Below, in pieces: positions 30,047 to 37,462 of a stretch of DNA of 64,000 bases. Numbering within the stretch: the first letter of the stretch is position 1; each line of letters begins with the position of its first letter. The notes under the pieces are model-generated. The model saw only the letters and a list, made by a program, of their open reading frames with translations. It had not been told where the DNA came from and searched no databases. Source of the stretch: Alphaproteobacteria bacterium (lineage in GTDB: Bacteria; Pseudomonadota; Alphaproteobacteria; Caulobacterales; Maricaulaceae); contig WGOD01000002.1 of NCBI GenBank assembly GCA_016124205.1, positions 620,001 through 684,000 on the forward strand, read 5' to 3'. The translations under genes were made by a program, and so were the position numbers.

Positions 30047-31252
30047 TCAATTGCGTTCACACGCCGCGAGAAAGGCGGGCGTCAGGCGCTGACGCCAGGC
30101 CGACGGCGCGAAGCAGGCCTTGGCGGCGCGCGCGATGGCCAGGCGCTCCTTATCTGACGGGCGCGCAATTCGGGCCAGAATGGCAGCGGCCTCGCCTTCG
30201 TCCGGGTCGGCCCAGACGGCCCCGGCGAGATTGTATTGCGCCTGATCGGCCTGCGGGGTTACGAGCGTGAACCCCACGGCATGCGTGCCCGTCAGGGCTG
30301 CGAAGTCCATATTCCCGGACCATCCCGTCACGACCACCGGGGTTCCCGCCAGTAGCGACGCGGCGATCGACAGACCGAAGCCTTCGCTGCGGTGCAGCGA
30401 GATGAAGACATCGGCCGCGGCGAAGAGCGCGTCGAATTCGGCCTGCGGCAAGGGTTCGTCGTGGAGGATGATGCGTCGGTCGCCGCCAATCGCCACGTCA
30501 AGGCGATGGCGGACCGCGGCGGACGCCGACGCGAGTCCCGACGTCTTCACCAGCAACCGGACGTCGTCGCGATCGGGGAAGGCCGAGCGGAAGGCGCGGA
30601 TCGCCGCGCCCGGATTCTTCCGCGACATCGACGAGCGGGCATCGCCCGCCGCGAGCGCGAGGAAGCCGGCGTCCGGATCAGGCAGATATCGCTGGCGGAT
30701 CGCGGCGACGGCTTCGGCATCAATGGCGGGCGGATCAAGGGGATAGCCGACGACCTTCACCTTGTCGCCCAGAGCCGGGCGCAGGGAATTGGCGGTGAAG
30801 TCCGACGGCACCCAGATCTCGTGATAGCGTTTCGCCGCCTCGATCCAGGCGGGCGGAATAAGCGGAAGTTCCCAGGCCCAATAGCCGGCGAGAAAGCGAC
30901 CCTTCAGCCGCGCCTTCCCGACTGCCGACAGGGCATGGGGCGATTCCGGCGCATTGACGTGAACCAGCACCGGGCCGCGCCCGTCATCTTTCTTCTCGCC
31001 CTCCGGCGGCCAGGGCAGAATGGCGCGGTCCTTCTGGTAGATCGGCGTCAGGTCGAAGGAGGACGGGGCAAATCCGAGTGCGGACAATCCGGCGTGCAGG
31101 CGCGCCCCTCCCGCTCCGATCCCCATCGGCGCGCTGAGGAAGCCCACGACCATGGGACGACCCGTGGACGGCGCCGTCACGGGCGACAGACCCGACAGGC
31201 TGGCATCCAGCGCGGCGCGGCGGATCGGTCGCAGCAATCGTCTCAGGGGCAT
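30047..31252 (-). CDS. Glycosyltransferase family 4-type (GT-B fold)
   Basis: Retaining glycosyltransferase with the C-terminal nucleotide-sugar site SLHRSEGFGLSIAASLLAGTPVV (E-x7-E style) at about residues 290-315, preceded by LLVKTSG and RIILHDEPL. The N-terminal half carries a glycine-rich GIGAGGARLHAGL acceptor loop and WELPLIPPAW followed by EIWVPSDFTANSL, seen in group 1 transferases of exopolysaccharide loci. 401 residues. It stands 47 bases from the AGE gene and is divergent from the epimerase gene; specificity is unknown. Confidence 0.9.
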   Translation of the reverse strand: MPLRRLLRPIRRAALDASLSGLSPVTAPSTGRPMVVGFLSAPMGIGAGGARLHAGLSALGFAPSSFDLTPIYQKDRAILPWPPEGEKKDDGRGPVLVHVNAPESPHALSAVGKARLKGRFLAGYWAWELPLIPPAWIEAAKRYHEIWVPSDFTANSLRPALGDKVKVVGYPLDPPAIDAEAVAAIRQRYLPDPDAGFLALAAGDARSSMSRKNPGAAIRAFRSAFPDRDDVRLLVKTSGLASASAAVRHRLDVAIGGDRRIILHDEPLPQAEFDALFAAADVFISLHRSEGFGLSIAASLLAGTPVVVTGWSGNMDFAALTGTHAVGFTLVTPQADQAQYNLAGAVWADPDEGEAAAILARIARPSDKERLAIARAAKACFAPSAWRQRLTPAFLAACERN

Positions 31253-31370
31253 GACACCTCGCTTGCGCCGCCTCGCGGCTGCGACACTGCAGCGCGGATA
31301 GCGCCGGGTCCGCCGATTGACAAGGCGGGGACCGAACGTAGGTTACGCGCCCGACGTGCGGGGTCCAGAC

Positions 31371-32360
31371 ATGGCGTCCATTCTCGTTACCGGCGCAGCC
31401 GGATTTATCGGATTTCACGCCTGCCGCAGGCTGGCGGCCGACGGCTGGTCCGTCACCGGTGTCGACTGCTTCAACGCCTATTACGACCCTGCCCTGAAAC
31501 GCGGCCGCGCCGAGGCGCTGCAGGCTGAGCACGGCATTGCCGTCCGCGATCTCGACATTGCCGACGATGCGGCGCTGAAGGCGCTGGTTCTGGATTTGCG
31601 CCCCGACCGGATCCTGCATCTCGCCGCCCAGGCCGGGGTGCGCTACGGCTTCGACCATCCGTTCGAATACGAACATTCGAACCTCAAGGGCCATTTGTCC
31701 GTGCTCGAGGCGGCCCGCGCGCTCGGCGACGGGCTCGGGCATCTCGTCTATGCCTCGTCGAGTTCGGTCTATGGCGAGCGGGAAGGTCCGTTCAAGGAAA
31801 GCGACGCGGTCGACCACCCGGCCTCGCTTTATGCCGCGACCAAGCGCGCCGGCGAGATGATGACGGAATCCTATGTCAGCCTGTTCGGCCTGCCGGCGAC
31901 GGGTCTGCGATTCTTCACCGTCTACGGCCCGTGGGGCCGGCCGGACATGGCCTATTTCAAGTTCGCAGAAGCCATCCTCGGCGGCCGCAAACTGCCGCTG
32001 TTCGATTCCGGGCGCGGACGCCGCGACTTCACTTATGTCGACGACGTGGTGGAATGTCTGGCGCGGATCTGCGCCGACGCCCCGGCGCGCCAGACCCATC
32101 GCATCTTCAATATCGGCGGCTCGAATCCGCGCCCGACGACCGATCTCGTCAAGGCGCTCGAAAGCGCGCTCGGGCGCACCGCCCAGATCGAGCACCTGCC
32201 GCCGCAACCGGGCGATGTCAGCCTGACCTATGCCGACACGTCGGCGCTGGAAGCCGCCTATGACTACAAGCCGGTCGTGAAGCTGGAAGACGGCATCGCG
32301 CGCTTCGCCGACTGGTATCTGGGCTGGCGCGGCGACAAGGCGCGTTCGCTTGCCAGCTAG
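31371..32360 (+). CDS. UDP-glucuronate 4-epimerase-like NAD-dependent epimerase
   Basis: Short-chain dehydrogenase-type sugar epimerase. The ATG at 31371 gives MASILVTGAAGFIGFHACRRL with the NAD loop GAAGFIG; then VDCFNAYYDPALK, HLAAQAGVRYGF, SSSSVYGE, the catalytic YAATK and the FFTVYGPWGRPDMA segment. These match the UDP-glucuronate to UDP-galacturonate epimerases. 329 residues. With ugd at 56 kb and galU at 33 kb the pathway glucose-1-P to UDP-GalA would be complete within the window. Confidence 0.92.
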   Translation: MASILVTGAAGFIGFHACRRLAADGWSVTGVDCFNAYYDPALKRGRAEALQAEHGIAVRDLDIADDAALKALVLDLRPDRILHLAAQAGVRYGFDHPFEYEHSNLKGHLSVLEAARALGDGLGHLVYASSSSVYGEREGPFKESDAVDHPASLYAATKRAGEMMTESYVSLFGLPATGLRFFTVYGPWGRPDMAYFKFAEAILGGRKLPLFDSGRGRRDFTYVDDVVECLARICADAPARQTHRIFNIGGSNPRPTTDLVKALESALGRTAQIEHLPPQPGDVSLTYADTSALEAAYDYKPVVKLEDGIARFADWYLGWRGDKARSLAS

Positions 32361-32697
32361 GCGCAATCCTTGGATCAAGGTCCACGCCGTCTATGCCGGC
32401 GGCATCGCGGTCTTCTTCGCGATCTTCCAGTATTTCGTGCAGGACCCGACCACGGGCAGCGACTGGGCGCGCTACAGCGTCGAGGTTGCGGTGAAGACCG
32501 CCTTCCTGCATGCGGTGCTGTGGGCGATCCTGATCCGCCCGGCCGCGAACGCCTACCGCCGGATCGTGTCCGGCTTTACCGACGCGTCGCAATTCGAGCG
32601 GCTGGACCGCGAAGTCACGCCGGTGGCCATTCTCGACAAGCGCATCCAGCGGCTCGAGGACGAGCTGAAACGGCGGGAAGCGGAGCGCCGCAGCTAG
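32350..32697 (+). CDS. Small membrane protein of unknown function
   Basis: The 115-residue frame starts at a TTG that overlaps the end of the epimerase gene by 11 bases; no in-frame ATG exists before the hydrophobic part. Two likely TM helices (about residues 12-30, AGGIAVFFAIFQYFV, and 48-66, TAFLHAVLWAILI) are followed by a charged C-terminal coiled coil (LDKRIQRLEDELKRREAERRS). No family recognised. The overlap suggests co-translation with the epimerase. Confidence 0.65.
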   Translation: MPARRNPWIKVHAVYAGGIAVFFAIFQYFVQDPTTGSDWARYSVEVAVKTAFLHAVLWAILIRPAANAYRRIVSGFTDASQFERLDREVTPVAILDKRIQRLEDELKRREAERRS

Positions 32698-32706
32698 CCT
32701 TCAATT

Positions 32707-32790
32707 CGAAACCAAGCCGGGGTCCCCATGGAAATGGGGACCTGAAACAAGCGCCCGGTTTCGGGTTCCCGCCTACGCGGGCACCCCATG
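32707..32790. repeat. Nested palindromic repeat (type III)
   Basis: Outer arms GAAACC/GGTTTC and CGGGGT..ACCCC enclose the perfect hairpin GGTCCCCAT-GGAA-ATGGGGACC and a second one, CCCGCCTACGCGGG. It resembles the type I element in plan but not in most bases. It lies between two convergent genes. Confidence 0.75.
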
Positions 32791-32806
32791 TTGGCAGAAG
32801 CCCGAA

Positions 32807-33682
32807 CTAAAGGTCCTTCAGCACCTGTTCGACGACCGAGCGGGCATTCTTGCCTTCTTCCTCGTGATCGAGGGCGAAGCGGACGAAGGCACGCAGATAG
32901 CCGGCCTTGTTGCCGCAATCATAGCTGTCGCCATCATACTCGATCGCGTGGAAGGGCTGCTGTGTCATCAGCGTCGCCATCGCGTCGGTCAGCTGGATTT
33001 CGCCGCCCGCGCCCTTGGCCTGATTTTCCAGAAGACCGAAAATCTCCGGCTGCAGGATATAGCGCCCGGTGATCGACAGGTTGGACGGCGCTGTTTCGCG
33101 GGGCGGCTTCTCCACCATGCCGCGCATCTTCATGACGCGGCCGTCGCGCGATTCCGGATCGATGATGCCATAGCTCGACACCGTGTCTTCCGGCACCTGT
33201 TCGACAGCGATCACATTTCCGCCCTCGCGCTCATAGACCTCGGCCATCTGCGCGAGGCAGCCGGGCCTGGCGCGGACGATCACGTCCGGCAGCAGGACAG
33301 CGAAGGGTTCCTTGCCGACAAGTTCGCGCGCGCACCACACCGCATGGCCAAGACCCAGCGGGGATTGCTGGCGCACGAAGCTCATCGAGCCGGCTTCAGG
33401 CACTTCAGCCTCGAGCGTTTCGAGAATGTCGGTCTTGCCTTTCAGGCGCAGCGTGTCTTCCAGCTCGTAAGCGCGGTCGAAGAAATCCTCGATCGCGCTC
33501 TTGTTGCGGCCGGTGACGAAAACGATGTGCTCGATACCCGCTTCGCGCGCTTCCTCGACGACATACTGAATGGCCGGACGGTCGAAGACCGGCAGCATTT
33601 CCTTGGGGATGGACTTCGTGGCGGGCAGAACCCGCGTGCCCAGACCGGCGACGGGAAGAACGGCTTTGCGGATTTTCGTCAT
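32807..33682 (-). CDS. galU: UTP--glucose-1-phosphate uridylyltransferase
   Basis: Makes UDP-glucose. The ATG at 33682 gives MTKIRKAVLPVAGLGTRVLPATKSIPKEMLPVFDRP, the diagnostic GalU N-terminus; FVTGRNKSAIEDFFD, GLGHAVWCAREL, LPDVIV, MVEKP and GEIQLTDA follow. 291 residues; the track start 164 codons upstream is a shadow of the opposite GT gene. It supplies Ugd (56 kb) and hence UDP-uronic acids. Confidence 0.97.
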   Translation of the reverse strand: MTKIRKAVLPVAGLGTRVLPATKSIPKEMLPVFDRPAIQYVVEEAREAGIEHIVFVTGRNKSAIEDFFDRAYELEDTLRLKGKTDILETLEAEVPEAGSMSFVRQQSPLGLGHAVWCARELVGKEPFAVLLPDVIVRARPGCLAQMAEVYEREGGNVIAVEQVPEDTVSSYGIIDPESRDGRVMKMRGMVEKPPRETAPSNLSITGRYILQPEIFGLLENQAKGAGGEIQLTDAMATLMTQQPFHAIEYDGDSYDCGNKAGYLRAFVRFALDHEEEGKNARSVVEQVLKDL

Positions 33683-33737
33683 GCGTTCTGGAACTCCTGA
33701 CCTTTCCCGGCGGGCGTCGTCGGGGTAACTGCACGTC

Positions 33738-34895
33738 ATGGCCGCTTCTATCGCGACATCGCCGGATACGGAAATCCCGCTCGACGTGCCGAGCGGGCGG
33801 GTCCGTATCCAAGTGTCGAACAGGCATGGCGGACCCGTCCACCTCGGCCTGCAGGTTTTCGACAGCGAAAGCGGTGAGCTGGCGACGCTGATCCCGATGC
33901 GTCTGGACGCCGGCGAAGTCCGAACGATCAACGGCCTGCCCTGCCCCCGTGCGATCCGGATCGTGCCGCTGGTTACGCCGGCGGGAGCAAAGCTGAAATA
34001 CAAGGCCGAGGCCTGTGCCGTGATGTATGCGGGCTTGCGCGATCTCGCCCGGTCGATGGGACTTGAGGCGATCAGACGCCCGGCCCGGTCGCAAGCGACG
34101 CTCGCCACGCCGCGCTGGCTCGATCGGGCGCCCAATCTCAAGGCCGGAACGAAGATCAGCGTGATCATCCCCACGCGCGACCGGCTGGACCTTCTGAAAC
34201 AGGCTGTCGCGACTGCCTTCGATGCTGCGCAATGGTCGAACCGCGAACTGATCGTGGTCGATAACGGGTCGGTGGACGCCGATACGCTGGCCTATCTGAA
34301 AGGTCTCGATGCCCGCGACGATGCGGTCGTGGTGCGCGACAGCGGCGATTTCAATTTCTCGCGCCTGATCAATTCGGGGACCAGCGCCGCCACGGGTGAT
34401 GTCTTCGTCCTGCTGAACAATGACGTGATCGGCGAGGGGCCACGATGGCTCGAAACGCTCGCGGCGTGGGCGATGAAGCGCGGCATCGGCGCGGCCGGCG
34501 CGCTGCTGACCTATCCCGACGGCACGATCCAGCATGCGGGTATCAAGGTGGGGGCACAGGGCCTGACCGACCATGTGATGACACGCCACCGGGTGAAAGG
34601 GCCGTACACCGAGCGTCCGCGCCGGGTCGATGCGGTCACGGGGGCGTGTTTCGCGACGTCGCGGAAAGTCTTCGAGGCCCTCGGCGGGTTCGAAGAAGAC
34701 TTCGCCGTGGAGATGAACGATGTCGACTACTGCCTGCGCGCGGAACGGGCCGGGCTGATCAATGTGTTCGAACCCGCGGCCAGGCTGGTCCACCTCGAAC
34801 GCCAAAGCCGGGGCGCACCGTCGACCCGCGTGCTGGAGGACCGGGCCGAATTCATCCGCGTCTGGGGCGAGCGGCTTCTGAAGGGCGCGCGCTAG
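33738..34895 (+). CDS. Family 2 glycosyltransferase with N-terminal extension
   Basis: GT-A domain from about residue 140: KISVIIPTRDRLDLLKQAV, ELIVVDNGS, FNFSRLINSG, VFVLLNNDV (acidic metal site), then TGACFATSRKVFEALGGF and NDVDYCLRAERAG. The first 135 residues hold a beta-rich region of unknown role. Similar architectures occur in O-antigen and capsule loci. Divergent from galU with a 55-base gap; convergent with a small unknown gene. Confidence 0.9.
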   Translation: MAASIATSPDTEIPLDVPSGRVRIQVSNRHGGPVHLGLQVFDSESGELATLIPMRLDAGEVRTINGLPCPRAIRIVPLVTPAGAKLKYKAEACAVMYAGLRDLARSMGLEAIRRPARSQATLATPRWLDRAPNLKAGTKISVIIPTRDRLDLLKQAVATAFDAAQWSNRELIVVDNGSVDADTLAYLKGLDARDDAVVVRDSGDFNFSRLINSGTSAATGDVFVLLNNDVIGEGPRWLETLAAWAMKRGIGAAGALLTYPDGTIQHAGIKVGAQGLTDHVMTRHRVKGPYTERPRRVDAVTGACFATSRKVFEALGGFEEDFAVEMNDVDYCLRAERAGLINVFEPAARLVHLERQSRGAPSTRVLEDRAEFIRVWGERLLKGAR

Positions 34896-34903
34896 TTACC
34901 GCG

Positions 34904-35320
34904 TCAATAATTCGAGATCTTGCGGTAGAGATCCGGATCCAGAGCAAGGACGGCGGCGGCCAGAGATTTGTGGCAGTTCTTGACGTCCGGCTTCATCCGG
35001 CCCGCATGCTTCTTCATGTACTCGCTGAGTTCGTTATCGAAGAGGCGTTTCCGCGCCAGAAGGATGACGAGCTTCATCACGTCGCGATCCTCGATGTCGG
35101 TTTCTGCCTCGGTCACTCGCTTGAACAATGCGTCGAACCGGCTCGAGATTTCCTCTTTGTCGCCTTCAAAGATCGTCAGGCGAATGATCTCAAGCGACAC
35201 GTCTCGCGCAAAGGCTGCGTCTCCTTCGAATTGTGCAGCCTGAATGGCAGCGACATATTCGGGACGCAGGAGCAGGACCGCTGCTGCTGTGAGAAGTTTC
35301 TCTTCGTCTGGATGGCTCAT
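34904..35320 (-). CDS. Small protein of unknown function
   Basis: The 138-residue product is mostly helical and soluble (EEKLLTAAAVLLLRPEYVAAIQAAQ...), with no signal, TM segment or motif I recognise. Base composition is slightly lower in GC than its neighbours, which could reflect later acquisition. It lies 8 bases from the convergent GT gene and 17 bases downstream of the Gfo/Idh gene, so it is probably the last gene of the pseB-pseC operon. Confidence 0.7.
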   Translation of the reverse strand: MSHPDEEKLLTAAAVLLLRPEYVAAIQAAQFEGDAAFARDVSLEIIRLTIFEGDKEEISSRFDALFKRVTEAETDIEDRDVMKLVILLARKRLFDNELSEYMKKHAGRMKPDVKNCHKSLAAAVLALDPDLYRKISNY

Positions 35321-35337
35321 CCCCAGAGCTTAATGGC

Positions 35338-36297
35338 TCAGGCGTCGCCCCGCCACTTCGCCTGAAGCTTGAGCACCATCAGCGCCTGTTCGACCGGCGT
35401 GACCGCCTTGCGGCCGTTCGCGATGTCGTCGAGCACCTGCCTGGCCTGGGCGATATACATCTCGTTGATGTCGGCGAGCGTGGTGTCGAAGGTTTCGTGC
35501 TCGCGTTCGCCCGAGATGGAATGAACCAGCGTGCCGCGATGGAAGTCCCAGTCGAGCGCGCCTTCCGTGCCGGAGATGTAGTAACGGCGGCGGGCCACGC
35601 GCTGTATGTAGTCGGTCAGGATGTTGACCAGCGCCCCGTTCTCGAAGCGCATCACGCTGGCGGCGACGTCCTCGGTCTCGGTTTCGAGCGCGCCCGACCA
35701 GGCGGTCATGCCGACGAAGTCCTTCACCGGGCCGAGCAGCCAGGTGAGGTAATCGATCTCGTGCGTGTCGAAGACGGCGCCGCCGCCGAGGGCTTTCCGC
35801 GAACAATACATGTTCCGGTAGTCCTCATAGGGGTGCCAGTCCGGCAGCCATTGTCCGACGACGCACTGCACGCCGGTGACCTTGCCGATGCCGCCGCCGT
35901 CGATGATGCGCTTCATGTGGGCGAAGGCCGGATGGAATTTCCAGTTCGAGCCCATGTGCAGGTAAACGCCGGCCTTCTTCACGGCGTCGGCGATCGCCTC
36001 GCCGTCAGCGACCGTCACGGCCAGCGGCTTCTCCACGAAAATGTTGAGGCCCCGCTCCGCTGCGGCGATCGCCTGGCGGGCATGGAAGACGTTCGGGCTG
36101 GCCAGCAGGACAAGGTCGGGACGCATGTCCAGAACCTGGTCCTGGTCGCCCCAGGCCATCGCGCCGATCTCGTCGGTGAACTGCTTGCGGCGCTCTTCGG
36201 TGGGATCGAAGCCGATCACCTCCCCCGCGCCGGCGGCCAGAAAACAGCGGGCGTGGCGGCGGCCGATGGAGCCGAGACCGAGGATCGCAACCTTCAT
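35338..36297 (-). CDS. Gfo/Idh/MocA-family oxidoreductase
   Basis: NAD(P)-dependent sugar dehydrogenase fold. The start at 36297 puts the Rossmann loop at once: MKVAILGLGSIGRRHARCF; VLLASPNVFHARQAIAAA and the catalytic-lysine motif FVEKPLAVT follow, and the C-terminal beta-sheet domain includes DTHEIDYLTWLLG. 319 residues. It ends one base from pseC and is transcribed with it. The substrate is unknown; a role on a keto or amino sugar in the same pathway is the natural guess. Confidence 0.9.
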   Translation of the reverse strand: MKVAILGLGSIGRRHARCFLAAGAGEVIGFDPTEERRKQFTDEIGAMAWGDQDQVLDMRPDLVLLASPNVFHARQAIAAAERGLNIFVEKPLAVTVADGEAIADAVKKAGVYLHMGSNWKFHPAFAHMKRIIDGGGIGKVTGVQCVVGQWLPDWHPYEDYRNMYCSRKALGGGAVFDTHEIDYLTWLLGPVKDFVGMTAWSGALETETEDVAASVMRFENGALVNILTDYIQRVARRRYYISGTEGALDWDFHRGTLVHSISGEREHETFDTTLADINEMYIAQARQVLDDIANGRKAVTPVEQALMVLKLQAKWRGDA

Positions 36298-36298
36298 G

Positions 36299-37462
36299 CT
36301 ACGAGCCCAGCACGTCACGAACCGCGGCGACGACCTGGGCGGCCTCGTCGTCGGTCAGCGTCGGGAAGCAGGGCAGGGTCAGCGTCTCGGCGTAATAGGC
36401 CTCAGCTTCCGGGAAAGAGCGGCCTTCGAAACGCGGCGCGTGGTACGGCATCTTGTGCACCGGAATGTAGTGCACCTGGCTGCCGACCTGGCGTTCGGCC
36501 AGTTCCTTCATCACCTGTTCGCGTGGCTTGCCGACCGCGTCGTAGTCGATGCGGATCGTGTAGAGGTGGTGACCGGAGCGGTCGCGCTGGTCCGGCCGGG
36601 CCTGCACCAGGCGGACATGGTTCATGCCGGCGAATTCGCGGTCGTAGAATTTCGCGATCTCGCGGCGGCGCGCAATGAAGTCCGGCAGGCGCGACATCTG
36701 GGCCGTGCCAAGGGCGGCCTGAATGTCGCAAAGCCGGTAGTTGAAGCCAAGCGTTTGCTGTTCGTGATACCAGGGCTTTCCTGCATCCTCCGTGTTCTGA
36801 AGAAGGCCCGGCTCGCGCTCGATTCCGTGGCTGCGCAGCAATTGCAGGGCCTTGTAGAGGTCCGGATCGTCGGTCGCGACCGCGCCGCCCTCACCCGTCG
36901 TGATCGGTTTCACCGGGTGGAAGGAGAAGGTGTACATGTCGGCATAGCCGGTGCCGACCATTTTGCCGTCATCACCGATCGCGCCGACGGAGTGGCTGGC
37001 ATCCTCGATGATGATCCGGTCGCCCGCCGCCTTGCGCAGCGCCGCGTTGGACGAGGACAGGCCGCCATAGGAGACCGGGATCACGACCTTGCACTCGGGA
37101 TGTTCGGCCAGATAGGCGGTCAGCCCGTCCACCGACATCGTCATCGTGTCGGGATCGACATCGACGAGATCGGCGCGTGCCCCGCAATAGGTGATCGCGT
37201 TGGCGCTGGCGCAGAATGTGATCGGCTGGGTGACCCCGACATCGCCGTCCTTCAGCCCCGCCGCGAGGCAGGCGATGTGCAGCGCTGCGGTGCCATTGGC
37301 GACCGCGACGACGTACTTGGCGCCGGTCAGATCGGCGATCGACTGTTCGAAGGCGGTGACCGCCGGACCCTGGGTCAGGAAATCGCTCTTCAGGACGTCG
37401 ATGACGGCCTGGATATCGGTGTCGTCGATCGTCTGGCGGCCATAGCCGAGGAAGCGGGTCAT
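36299..37462 (-). CDS. pseC: UDP-4-amino-4,6-dideoxy-N-acetyl-beta-L-altrosamine transaminase PseC
   Basis: DegT-fold PLP aminotransferase for step two of pseudaminic acid synthesis. The ATG at 37462 gives MTRFLGYGRQTIDDTDIQAV; TQGPAVTAFEQSIADLTGAKY and ANGTAALHIACLAAG follow, with GVTQPITFCASANAI, IIEDASHSVGA and the PLP lysine in FSFHPVKPITTGEGG (K185). The 387-residue length and this motif set match PseC. It overlaps the upstream TPR-transferase gene by four bases, in an operon headed by pseB. Confidence 0.93.
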   Translation of the reverse strand: MTRFLGYGRQTIDDTDIQAVIDVLKSDFLTQGPAVTAFEQSIADLTGAKYVVAVANGTAALHIACLAAGLKDGDVGVTQPITFCASANAITYCGARADLVDVDPDTMTMSVDGLTAYLAEHPECKVVIPVSYGGLSSSNAALRKAAGDRIIIEDASHSVGAIGDDGKMVGTGYADMYTFSFHPVKPITTGEGGAVATDDPDLYKALQLLRSHGIEREPGLLQNTEDAGKPWYHEQQTLGFNYRLCDIQAALGTAQMSRLPDFIARRREIAKFYDREFAGMNHVRLVQARPDQRDRSGHHLYTIRIDYDAVGKPREQVMKELAERQVGSQVHYIPVHKMPYHAPRFEGRSFPEAEAYYAETLTLPCFPTLTDDEAAQVVAAVRDVLGS

